This document shows positions 56,699 to 64,000 of a stretch of DNA of 64,000 nucleotides, piece by piece. The translations under genes were made by a program, and so were the position numbers. The stretch spans positions 434,001 through 498,000 of the forward strand of contig NW_026516206.1 of NCBI RefSeq assembly GCF_025602895.1, written 5' to 3'. Numbering within the stretch: the first letter of the stretch is position 1; every line of letters begins with the position of its first letter. A model generated the notes under the pieces. It did not search any database, had not been told where the DNA came from, and saw only the letters and a list, made by a program, of their open reading frames with translations. This stretch comes from Polychytrium aggregatum. Lineage: Eukaryota > Chytridiomycota > Chytridiomycetes > Polychytriales.

Positions 56699-58051
56699 TC
56701 ACAGCTCGTTGCCGATCGTGACCCAATAGTCCCGCAGGTTGTTCTTGCGGCCAAAGATCTCGAGATACTTGCCTGCGTCGGCAAGCAAGCACGGTTGCAT
56801 GGTGGCCCAGGCGGAGCGGCAGTGTATGCGAGGCGACAGCAGTGTGAGCACGGCAAACAGGAGGTCGTCCCAGATCCCACATGCAGCGCTTCGAATCGTG
56901 CATACCGTTCGGCACCAGCGCTTCAACCATTTCGTAGAGCTCCTCGGGCTTCTGGCTCTGTCCGCGTCGCTCGGAAAATATCACGTCCGACATGACGTTG
57001 TGCTGGCACCCGGCCGGATCTCTCCCTTTGCGGCCCACAAGGCATGTTTCCTTGGCGTGCTGCAGGTAGTATCCGTGACCTTTGGCCATTCGGCGGTTGA
57101 CGGTTTGCTTGACCCAAGTGATGTCGTCGACATAGCTTTCCGGGCAATTCAGAAGCCGCAATGCTCTGTCAGAGGGCGATTGTTGCTTCTCATGGCTCGT
57201 CACCATTGCCCATTGCCCATTGCCCATTGCCCATTGCCCATCGCCCATTGCCCATTGCCCATTGCCCATTGCCCATTGCCATGGCGAGGACCAGGATCGA
57301 CCCACCTGTATCCCCATTTCTCCATCAGGTCAAATGCCTTGACGTACTTGTTGTTGATGACCCAGATGAATATGAATCCGTTCGTCTGCAGCTTCTCGAT
57401 CGGCAGCTCTTCAATACAAACATCCGGAAGCTGGTGGTATGTGATGGCCACGCCTCGGGTTGGTGTGTTGGATGCCAGCTGCCACGGCGGATCCATGATG
57501 ATGACATCGAATTGGCACTCGCTTGCCAGTCGCTGTGCGGCCACGCCAGTCAAAGGCAAAAGCAGCCATAAGCATCATGTTAGTCTCAGGAGCACACCGG
57601 CAGGATTTCGGCGGCGCTGGACGGGCGGTCGACAGCTCATCGTCCGATGTACGCACATCCCATTCAAAGTCCATCACATTCGCCTTGATGGGTATACACC
57701 ACTTAGGAGCTTCGTATTCCTCCAGGTTGATCTCGGCATCTGGATGCAAAAGTTGGGAGGGCGATGAGGCTGGGAAAGAGTACCAGCATTGACGCCCAAC
57801 AAACAGAGCCGAGTCGGCACTGTCAATCCCGAGCGGCGAGATCAGTCACCTTCCAGGCAAGCTGCGGACGACTCCAGGGCCTTGCTCTGCTCCTGCTCTT
57901 CGAGCTCGCGGATCTCCTGTTTGAGGGTCTCGATCTTGAGCAGGAGGGCCACTTCCTTTGGCAGCAGTGTCTGGAGCTCTTCCTCGTCAGACTCATATGT
58001 GAAGGAATCGACATTGATTTCAATGTCTTCGTCTTCCTCCGAAAGAGACAT
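56699..58051 (-). CDS. MT-A70 adenine methyltransferase, AMT1/MTA1-like
   Basis: S-adenosylmethionine-dependent N6-adenine methyltransferase of the MT-A70 superfamily. Start at 58051 (MSLSEEDEDIEINVDSFTY) is followed by a coiled coil (VALLLKIETLKQEIRELEEQ). Exon 2 carries EYEAPKWCIPIKANVMDFEW; exon 3 has QFDVIIMDPPWQLASNTPTR (catalytic DPPW), GVAITYHQLPD and FIFIWVINNKYVKAFDLMEK. Exon 4 joins as WGYSYVDDITWVKQTVN and continues HGYYLQHAKETCLVGRKG and SQKPEELYEMVEALVPNG; exon 5 reads KYLEIFGRKNNLRDYWVTIG and ends NEL. The gene is short (about 280 residues) with none of METTL3's N-terminal zinc fingers. DPPWQL rather than DPPWDI, the GVAITY stretch and HAKETCLVG point to the AMT1/MTA1 branch, the ciliate DNA 6mA methyltransferase, rather than mRNA-methylating METTL3. 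Subfamily is inference. Confidence 0.85.
57203..57281. repeat. 7-bp GGGCAAT array, G-quadruplex candidate in MT-A70 intron
   Basis: About eleven copies of CCCATTG on the plus strand, so GGGCAAT on the coding (minus) strand of the methyltransferase gene. It lies in the intron between exons 3 and 4, about 30 bp after the donor. Nine or so G-triplets with four-base spacers meet the usual G-quadruplex pattern. One unit is CCCATCG. Confidence 0.9.
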
Positions 58052-58790
58052 GGATCGATCGGTGCGGCGCTCGGGCGGGTGGGGAGGATCTGCTGGAGAG
58101 AACAGCCGCGGTGCGAGTCGGCGGGATCGATGGTCTGCGCTTGATCTGCGTTTGATTTGCTTTTGATCTGCGGGCGCACACACTCTCTTCAATACAGCGT
58201 TTCCAAAATGAAATGGGACACCCCGTTTTGAGCCATGACAGTGATTTTTTCTGTGACCTGAATACATCCACCCACTCATCGCAATCACGGCCAAGCACAG
58301 CACCCTCGATTTCCGCATCGCTGTACTGCGACCGGTGGTCTTCACTCGGAGGCTGCCAAAGTGATCTGTTCTATTTCTTATGGCATAGTTGGACGCATGC
58401 CATCGCATACTACGCCGACAAATGGGTCCCATTTCCCCCTGAATACAGTGTAAGTGTGATCGCCATTTTAGCCGAACAAGCTATATAGCCATGTCTTGGC
58501 CCCAGTGTGTCCACGAGCAACATCCACAGGCCGATTCTCATATATTGGGCAGTATTGCAATCCGGCATTGCAGCATCGACGCAGTCCAAATGACATCAGT
58601 ACGCAGCGATCATTGTCTATGCAAGTCGGCCCCACGGACCCACGGACTCAGGGCCATGCTGCCCAAAACTAGCTTGTTGTCGGTCACTGGCGACAGTAAC
58701 GGCAATGATGATGAATCAATAGCCCCCACTGCCTCTTGGAAGAGCTGTGTGTTCGTAGCGCTCTTCATGTCTAACGGGTCTGGCGAACTC
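58052..58790. other. Intergenic region MT-A70 / PRP39 with dispersed repeat
   Basis: Both neighbours are on the minus strand, so this holds the methyltransferase promoter and the PRP39 3' region. It contains dispersed repeat copy 2 (58325-58450). A plus-strand frame (58213-58488) runs through the repeat and a separate frame (58491-58835) follows, but neither has independent support. Confidence 0.55.
58325..58450 (+). repeat. Dispersed repeat, copy 2
   Basis: Second copy of the repeat at 53895-54010, about 75-80% identical by eye over the core from GTCTTCACTCGGAG to GACGCATGCCATC, with weaker identity to the right. No Fanzor-like sequence is seen beside this copy. Confidence 0.8.
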
Positions 58791-61700
58791 TTAGTACGAG
58801 CCACCGTGGCCGTACTGATCGTAGCCAGAGTATGACTGATAGCCCTAACGTGAAGCCACAGGAAGCGTTAGAGCAACCATGGGGAGCAGAATCAAAGCCG
58901 CGGTGGAGCGCCGTGTTTTGAAGTCGATTCGACAAAGCCTTACCTGACCCTGTCCCTGCGACTGGCCGCCGTAGCCACCACCGTAACCCTGCTGTCCATG
59001 CTGGCCCTGCTGGCCGCCCCAGGAGCCGTAGTACCCCGATGCAGGAGCAGACGAGGCCGAGGCCGAATGCTCGTGCTCATCTGTGCGGTGCTGCTTGTAC
59101 GAGTGCGAATGGCCAGAGTCCTCGATGGGTCGCTTGCGAGATCCAGGAGATGTCGAGGAGGACGTCGGCTTGATCAAGGTCGAGAGCTCGCGCTCCAGCT
59201 CATTCAGGGCACTAATGGTGGTGTCTCGTTCAAGCAAGAACTCGCGGTATCGTTGGCCCAACTGCCCCTTCTCCTCGCTCGACAGGGTAGATCGGGTCTG
59301 AATCGCCTCCCAGAGAACCTTGGAGTAGCTCAGGGCCGAGTCGCTCGTTTGGTGGATCTCAAAGAGCAGCCAGTTGGTCCAGAGGAACTTGCTGTTCAGG
59401 AATTTGGACGAAGCCTCCTCGTAGATCTGGCGGGCGGCATCATTGTCCAGCTTGTGCTGAGGATGATGCAGCCGGAGCAGAGAGTGGCAAACGGAGCAGA
59501 GAGTAGCAAAACGGAGCAGAGTGGAGACAGATCAGCAACAGACATCTACGCTACGGATGGCTAGGATCAAGGGCGAGTGCATCGATCAGAATTCTGGCGT
59601 ACCTGAGCAGCGAGCTTGGCCTTGTACACGGTAAAGTACGCCTGGAGCTTGGCGTCCTCTGTATTGCTGATGGCCGAGCTCAGGACTTCTTCGGCGTCCT
59701 CAATCTTGCCACTGCGGCGCTCGAACTGGGCAAATTTGATGGTGGCCTCGACATGGCCAGGGACTGTGTCCCGGTCGTTGGTTAGGGGCATGGATCTTGT
59801 TCGAGTTGGCGGTTCGCGTGCCTCGCGAGCCCCATGCTGCACCTCTGAACGCAGTTGCTCGACACGAACTGCCTGACTCACCTGCAGTTATCAGACGCTT
59901 GTAGGCGGCACGGGCCTCCTGGATCTGCCCCTGCTCTTCCTCGAATGCCGCATAGGCAAGATGCACGAGAGGACGTCTGATTTGAATGTGCTGTGGCGTC
60001 AGTATCGCTAACATCGCTAGGCAAAATGGCTCGAGCCGCGGCTGTCATGCTGGACTTACTGAGGGGACAGGAAAATGGTTGTGGCGCGGACAAATGCGCC
60101 GCGTGCGCCGTCAATATCGCCCTGCGAAGCGAGATACCGGGTATAGCGCTGCCAGAACTCTTCGTACATGGCCTGTTGGTCAAGAGGGTTATGGACGTTA
60201 GAACATCACTCGACATCTCCGAAACATGAGAGACGCCTCCAGTGCAGTAGCGGCTGGTGCTTACGCAAGGAACAAGGCACCGCTCATAGAGAGCGCGGAT
60301 CCGCGCGGCGTCGCCCTCCTGCTCCTCAAAGTCGAGGTACGACCGCCAGTTGGAGAGTGCGGCTTCGTCGAGGGACTTGACGTGGAAGTAGGTGCGCTTG
60401 ATGAACTCAAACGACCATCGCTTTCGGATCTGGTCCTGGTTCTTGTTGAAGATGGCCAGACGAGACGCCTGGATGCGCTGCCGTACTTCAGCCTCCACAG
60501 CCTCGTCCGTCTGCGGGGCTTCGTTGTCCTGGGTGGCGGTGCGGACTTCGCCTTCGATTTGGGCATATTCCTCGCTCGAGACGAGCTCCTTAACGGGCAG
60601 AGCTGCGGCGACTTGCGTGTATCTGAGGTATTCCAATGAGACGAGGGCCGTTAGCAGAAATCGCCCCGATCAGCCAAGGAGGCGAACACATATGCAGACT
60701 CAGACCCGAGCACTATCGCCCAACCTACTTGTCAAAGAACTGCTGGTAGTCGCGCAGAGGCGTGGCGATGGTCTTTTCCAGGATGGTGAGGACGTTTCCG
60801 GGTTTCTGCTTGGACTCCTCGAACTGGATATAGGCCAGCCAAAACGGATGGCTCAGGAAATCCAGACCGACGGCAGCCGCACCTCGGGCATAGATGCTGA
60901 AGACAAAGCCCAGTATGTGGCAGAGACAGCGTGGGGGGTGTGATGGGAAGAGGAGATGAATGTCAGTTTCAGGGGCATCGTTCACCAATCAATAGGAGAC
61001 GCGAAGAAAAGGCGGGCGGTTGCGGCAGCGTGACAATGTCTGGCAAAGACATTTTACCGAAATCAAAGAAACGATTGCATGTGATTCCCACAGAGGCAGC
61101 ATCCAGGCGCAGGGATTTGCAGCTGCGGCCGCCCTTTTGGATATCACGCCCCCAATAAACAAAACAGCAAACGAGAGACACCACCGCCAAAGAGACATGC
61201 ACTACTACGACGGTTGCTGGATGCGCAGGGGTGCCCAAGGCAGCAAAGTAAAGCAAAGTCGCCAAGGCTGCCCTGCCTCCGAAGCCAAGAAAAGCAGCCT
61301 CAGACTCAAAGGACAAAAGGCACAAGTCCGCCGCAGTCCGCACGCTAAAACATCGCGCCGCCAGCCCAGTTTTTGATGCAAATAGATCATCAGCGTGAGA
61401 CGTGGCGTTTGACGGTAGCGTGCACGATGCGACTCGACAAGCAGCAGACGATGCGATCCGATGCAGTGCAGCCTCACTCGACAGCTGATTTGCGGGGAAA
61501 CGATTCAGGCGAAAGCTGGATGGAGGACTCGGCCAGAGCAGCCCACATGAGCTGAGCGTTGGCGCAGATCCAGGGTGTCCACGAAGAGCACAATCCTGGG
61601 AATCGATGAAATCCAGGTTTGATTCGATGGCGATGGTGATGTTGCTGGCGATGGTGGTGGCGATGCCGACGTACGGTGTCGATAGCCGCCACATGTGTTC

Positions 61701-62491
61701 GGAGGAATGCTGCCGACGATTCGGTACCGGTTTACCGCGACTCGGCGGCTCGCACACACAAACACACCACGAAATGATGATACACAAAGCAGGGGACCAA
61801 CGAGGAAATGGCGAGCACGCAGAAATGCAAGAGATGGAAAGGCACGAATGGCCCCGGAAGGCTCCGGGATGCGTGGGCTACTTTACCCTCGGATCTCCTC
61901 CTCGTCGGTGCTGTGGCGGGCCTTGAACTCGCAGTAGTCGATCCAGAGGTCGATCGAGTTGTGGATTCCTTGGACGGCACGTTCATAGACCTGCGAATTG
62001 CAGAGGCTTGCGCGATCAGCGATCAGCAGTGATCTCGCGACGGCACTCGGAATCTCTGGGATGGCCACCAGGCCAAGCGACACGATCGAGAGCGCCATGC
62101 ATCCCCTCCAAAATTGGCATGATGATTGGCCCAAAGCACAGCAGGACACGGTACATACCTCCTCGGCCTTGGACGGCCCATCCATAAGCAGCACCAGCGC
62201 GGCATACTTTTTCCAGTAGACAAAGCATAGGGGGAACTTTGCCAGGAAATGGTCGTATGCCTTTCGTACATTGGCCTTGTCGGCTTCGGGCGACTCGGCG
62301 CTGATGGGCCCAGCAGAGGGCTGCTCAGCAAGACCAATCAGGTATTCCCACGACGAAAAGTCCTCCGGGTTCTTGGTGACAATCTCCCAGTGCTTATCCC
62401 ACTCGGACTGTGGGGCGGCTGGGGTGACCGATGGCTGCGGCTCGGCAACGGTGCTGCTCGAGGCTTCAACGGAATCGGCGGTCGGGTCCAT
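58791..62491 (-). CDS. PRP39: Pre-mRNA splicing factor PRP39
   Basis: U1 snRNP protein made of HAT repeats, acting in 5' splice-site recognition. Start at 62491 (MDPTADSVEASSSTVAEPQP) followed by QSEWDKHWEIVTKNPEDFSS, the first HAT repeat, and KFPLCFVYWKKYAALVLLMD. Next exons: VYERAVQGIHNSIDLWIDY (about 61985-61905), AAAVGLDFLSHPFWLAYIQF (about 60900-60800), then YTQVAAALPVKELVSSEEY with the long conserved RIQASRLAIFNKNQDQIRKR and WRSYLDFEEQEGDAARIRAL. Then FWQRYTRYLASQGDIDGAR, PLVHLAYAAFEEEQGQIQEA, HVEATIKFAQFERRSGKIED, AARQIYEEASSKFLNSKFL. The C-terminus (about 59260-58940) is a disordered Ser/His/Gly/Gln-rich tail ending GYDQYGHGGSY, not typical for yeast Prp39 but seen in other eukaryotes' RNA-binding proteins. 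About ten exons. Confidence 0.93.
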
Positions 62492-62993
62492 GATCAGCGG
62501 CGGAGAGAGAGAGAGGGTGGGAGTCGGGCGGGCAAGGGCGATCGGAGACTCGATGGCTTGGAGGCGCTGTGGAGGTCGGGCGTGCTCAGCAGTCGCAGAC
62601 CAGGCAAGCCAGTTTGATGTGGGCAGAAGGATGGCGGGCCGTGGGTGCGTCCAGCCAGGGACAAGGCAGAAAAAAAGGCACAGCACAGGCAGGGGCGGAA
62701 CATGCTGATGTAAGCGTGGCGCAGCGCATCTGTCCCCGTTTCCCGCACACTCGACCAGGGTGGTCATGTCCGCCGCGCTGCTGCTGCCACGGGGAGAATG
62801 GTCGCTGCGGACGTGTGTGTATTCCATTCAAAAACAGGAGCGACAAACACAGGGCCCCATTTCATTTGATTTCATTTGATTTCATTTGATTTCATTCTGC
62901 GGCCGCTGAGGCGGACTGGTCCCGTTCGGCAGCGCCGCTGCGATGCAGCCCGACGGCATACGACGCCGGATTCTGCGATAGTTCGCCCTTGAT
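62492..62993. other. Intergenic region PRP39 / DBP5 with ATTTGATTTC array
   Basis: 502 bp. It contains an array of about three copies of ATTTGATTTC (62866-62896) near the DBP5 3' end and, further left, the PRP39 promoter. No coding sequence is supported. Confidence 0.6.
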
Positions 62994-64000
62994 TTACTTC
63001 ACAGCCTTCTTCAGGATCTTCTCCACTTCCATGTAGTCGTCGGTCGGGACTCGGGTGATCTCCCGACCAAAGTGGTTCGAGATCTTCATCATCTGATCGT
63101 AGCTCTTTTGGTCGTGACAAAAGTTGATGCTCACGCCCGTGCGGCCAAAGCGGCCTGTTCTGCCGATGCGGTGGAGGTAGGTTTCAAAGTCGGGCTGGGG
63201 ACTTGTGCCCAGCAGGGGAATATCGTAGTTGATGACGAGATTGACCTGCAGAATGTCGATGCCGCGGGCAATCACGTTGGTTGTGATCAGGACCTTGCAC
63301 TTGCCCGAGCGGAAGTCGTCCATAATACGGTCACGCTCCTGGGGCATGTGCTGTCCGTGGAGACAGGTGACGGTGTGTCCCTGGGAAACCATCATCCGCT
63401 CGAGGCGCTCGGCAACATCGCGGCGCTGTAGAAATAACACAAGCTCGTTAGCTCGACAGCCATACACACGAGCTCGACAGTCATGCACACGAACTCGACA
63501 GCATACACACGAACTCGACAGTCACGCATGTGTACTCGACAGCCATCGCTCTTGACAGCAAATCAAGCCAGTGCCAGCCGCACTGCCGGGCCAGCCTGCG
63601 CACCCAGCAACTATGCTAACGCAGAGCACGGATACTCACGTTGACAAAGATGATGCTCTGTCCGATGGTAAGCAGACCGTAAATGGCGCACAACACCTCG
63701 GCCTTGTGGTTTTCGTTTTTGCAGTCCATGTAGAACTGCTTGATGCCGTCGACCGAGAGCTCCTCGCGTTTCAGCGAGATTGAGTTGGCGTTGGGGGCGA
63801 ACCGGTTGGCAAAGGACCGGATTTGATCGTTGAAGGTAGCGGAGAAGAGCACAATTTGACACGAGGGCGAGGCACGGACGACAAAGCTGGATCAAATCCA
63901 AGCAGTTAGTGCCAACATTAGCAGCGTGTCCCAGTCGTGATCGCGAATCACCAATCCAAAAACCCGCATCGAACCAATCGATATGTCAGATCCGAATCAG
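62994..64000 (-). CDS. DBP5: DEAD-box helicase DBP5/DDX19 (mRNA export), 3' part
   Basis: Partial: the 5' exons lie beyond the window. Exon 63886-63640 has FVVRASPSCQIVLFSATF (motif III SAT), then NDQIRSFANRFAPNANSISL, KQFYMDCKNENHKAEVLCAI, YGLLTIGQSIIFVN. After a GTGAGT intron with a repeat, the exon 63425-62994 begins RRDVAERLERMMVSQGHTVT and carries the second RecA domain: CLHGQHMPQERD, TNVIARGIDI, VINYDIPLLG, DFETYLHRIGRTGRFGR (motif VI), GVSINFCHDQ and the DBP5-type end VPTDDYMEVEKILKKAVK. DBP5 remodels mRNPs on the cytoplasmic face of nuclear pores. Sequence 63887-64000 looks intronic. Confidence 0.93.
63440..63545. repeat. About 24-bp minisatellite in DBP5 intron
   Basis: Five imperfect copies of a unit near ACACGAACTCGACAGTCATG, with positions varying in length (22-24 bp), within the intron between the two visible DBP5 exons. 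Confidence 0.75.

Noticed and set aside
57203-57281. Regular short repeats as a CRISPR array
   Set aside because: Repeat unit is 7 bp without spacers; this is a minisatellite in a eukaryotic intron, and no cas genes exist.
58213-58488. Plus-strand 91-codon ORF containing FLWHSWTHAIAYY as a gene
   Set aside because: The conserved part is the dispersed repeat; the rest has no support, so I list it only as repeat.
1-64000. tRNA or rRNA genes
   Set aside because: No cloverleaf-like or rRNA-like segment was recognised by eye; a covariance-model scan would be decisive.

Overview
This is a nuclear window from a fungus, most likely an early-diverging (chytrid-like, zoosporic) lineage. The genes are split by short GT-AG introns (about 60-500 bp), packed on both strands, and clearly eukaryotic. 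Typical fungal genes (an OPT peptide transporter, the UMP1 proteasome chaperone, the TSC13-type enoyl reductase, SHQ1, a YIL108W-type zincin) sit beside genes missing from the common yeasts: a KICS2/C12orf66-like KICSTOR subunit, an AMT1/MTA1-like MT-A70 adenine methyltransferase and remnants of Fanzor (eukaryotic TnpB-like) nuclease genes. The lineage call is inference; no rRNA, tRNA or mitochondrial marker is present.

Layout. 0-7.3 kb: UNC-50/GMH1 (+), ribosomal protein uS17/RPS11 (+), UMP1/POMP (+), GPN2 GTPase (-). 7.6-11.3 kb: an intron-free ARM-like/BTB gene (+). 11.3-12.9 kb: low-complexity DNA and a 5'-truncated Fanzor gene (-). 13-18 kb: TECR/TSC13 (+) converging on an OPT transporter (-). 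19-23.6 kb: cyclin L (+) and KICS2-like (+). 23.7-27.5 kb: NOL11/UTP8-like (-). 28-30 kb: an alpha/beta hydrolase (+). 30.8-38.6 kb: a GBF1/GEA-type ARF exchange factor (-). 38.9-43.3 kb: an IQ-motif, Pro/Tyr-rich protein (+). 43.6-45.8 kb: SHQ1 (-). 46.1-47.8 kb: an Obg-type mitochondrial GTPase (+). 48.9-50.7 kb: LST2-like (+). 51.1-53.6 kb: zincin with jacalin-like tail (-). 53.7-54 kb: a second, more decayed Fanzor fragment and a dispersed repeat. 54.3-56.5 kb: DDX47/RRP3 helicase (-). 56.7-58.05 kb: AMT1-like methyltransferase (-). 58.3 kb: second copy of the dispersed repeat. 58.8-62.5 kb: PRP39 (-). 63-64 kb: 3' part of DBP5/DDX19 (-), running off the window.

Functional themes. Many genes serve RNA and ribosome biogenesis (RPS11, NOL11-like, DDX47, SHQ1, Obg, PRP39, DBP5, cyclin L, GPN2). 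Several act in membrane traffic and growth signalling (UNC-50, GBF1, LST2, KICS2). Nothing suggests co-regulated clusters beyond shared divergent promoters (GPN2/ARM-BTB, NOL11/hydrolase, GBF1/IQ protein, SHQ1/Obg).

The most notable non-gene feature is a set of short tandem repeats, several with 7-bp units, in introns and intergenic DNA. One unit (ATCCAGC) occurs at two distant loci, and one array in the methyltransferase intron is a strong G-quadruplex candidate on the transcribed sense strand. Exon limits were read by eye from reading frame, splice consensus and recalled family alignments. Where a start or splice is uncertain the entry says so.
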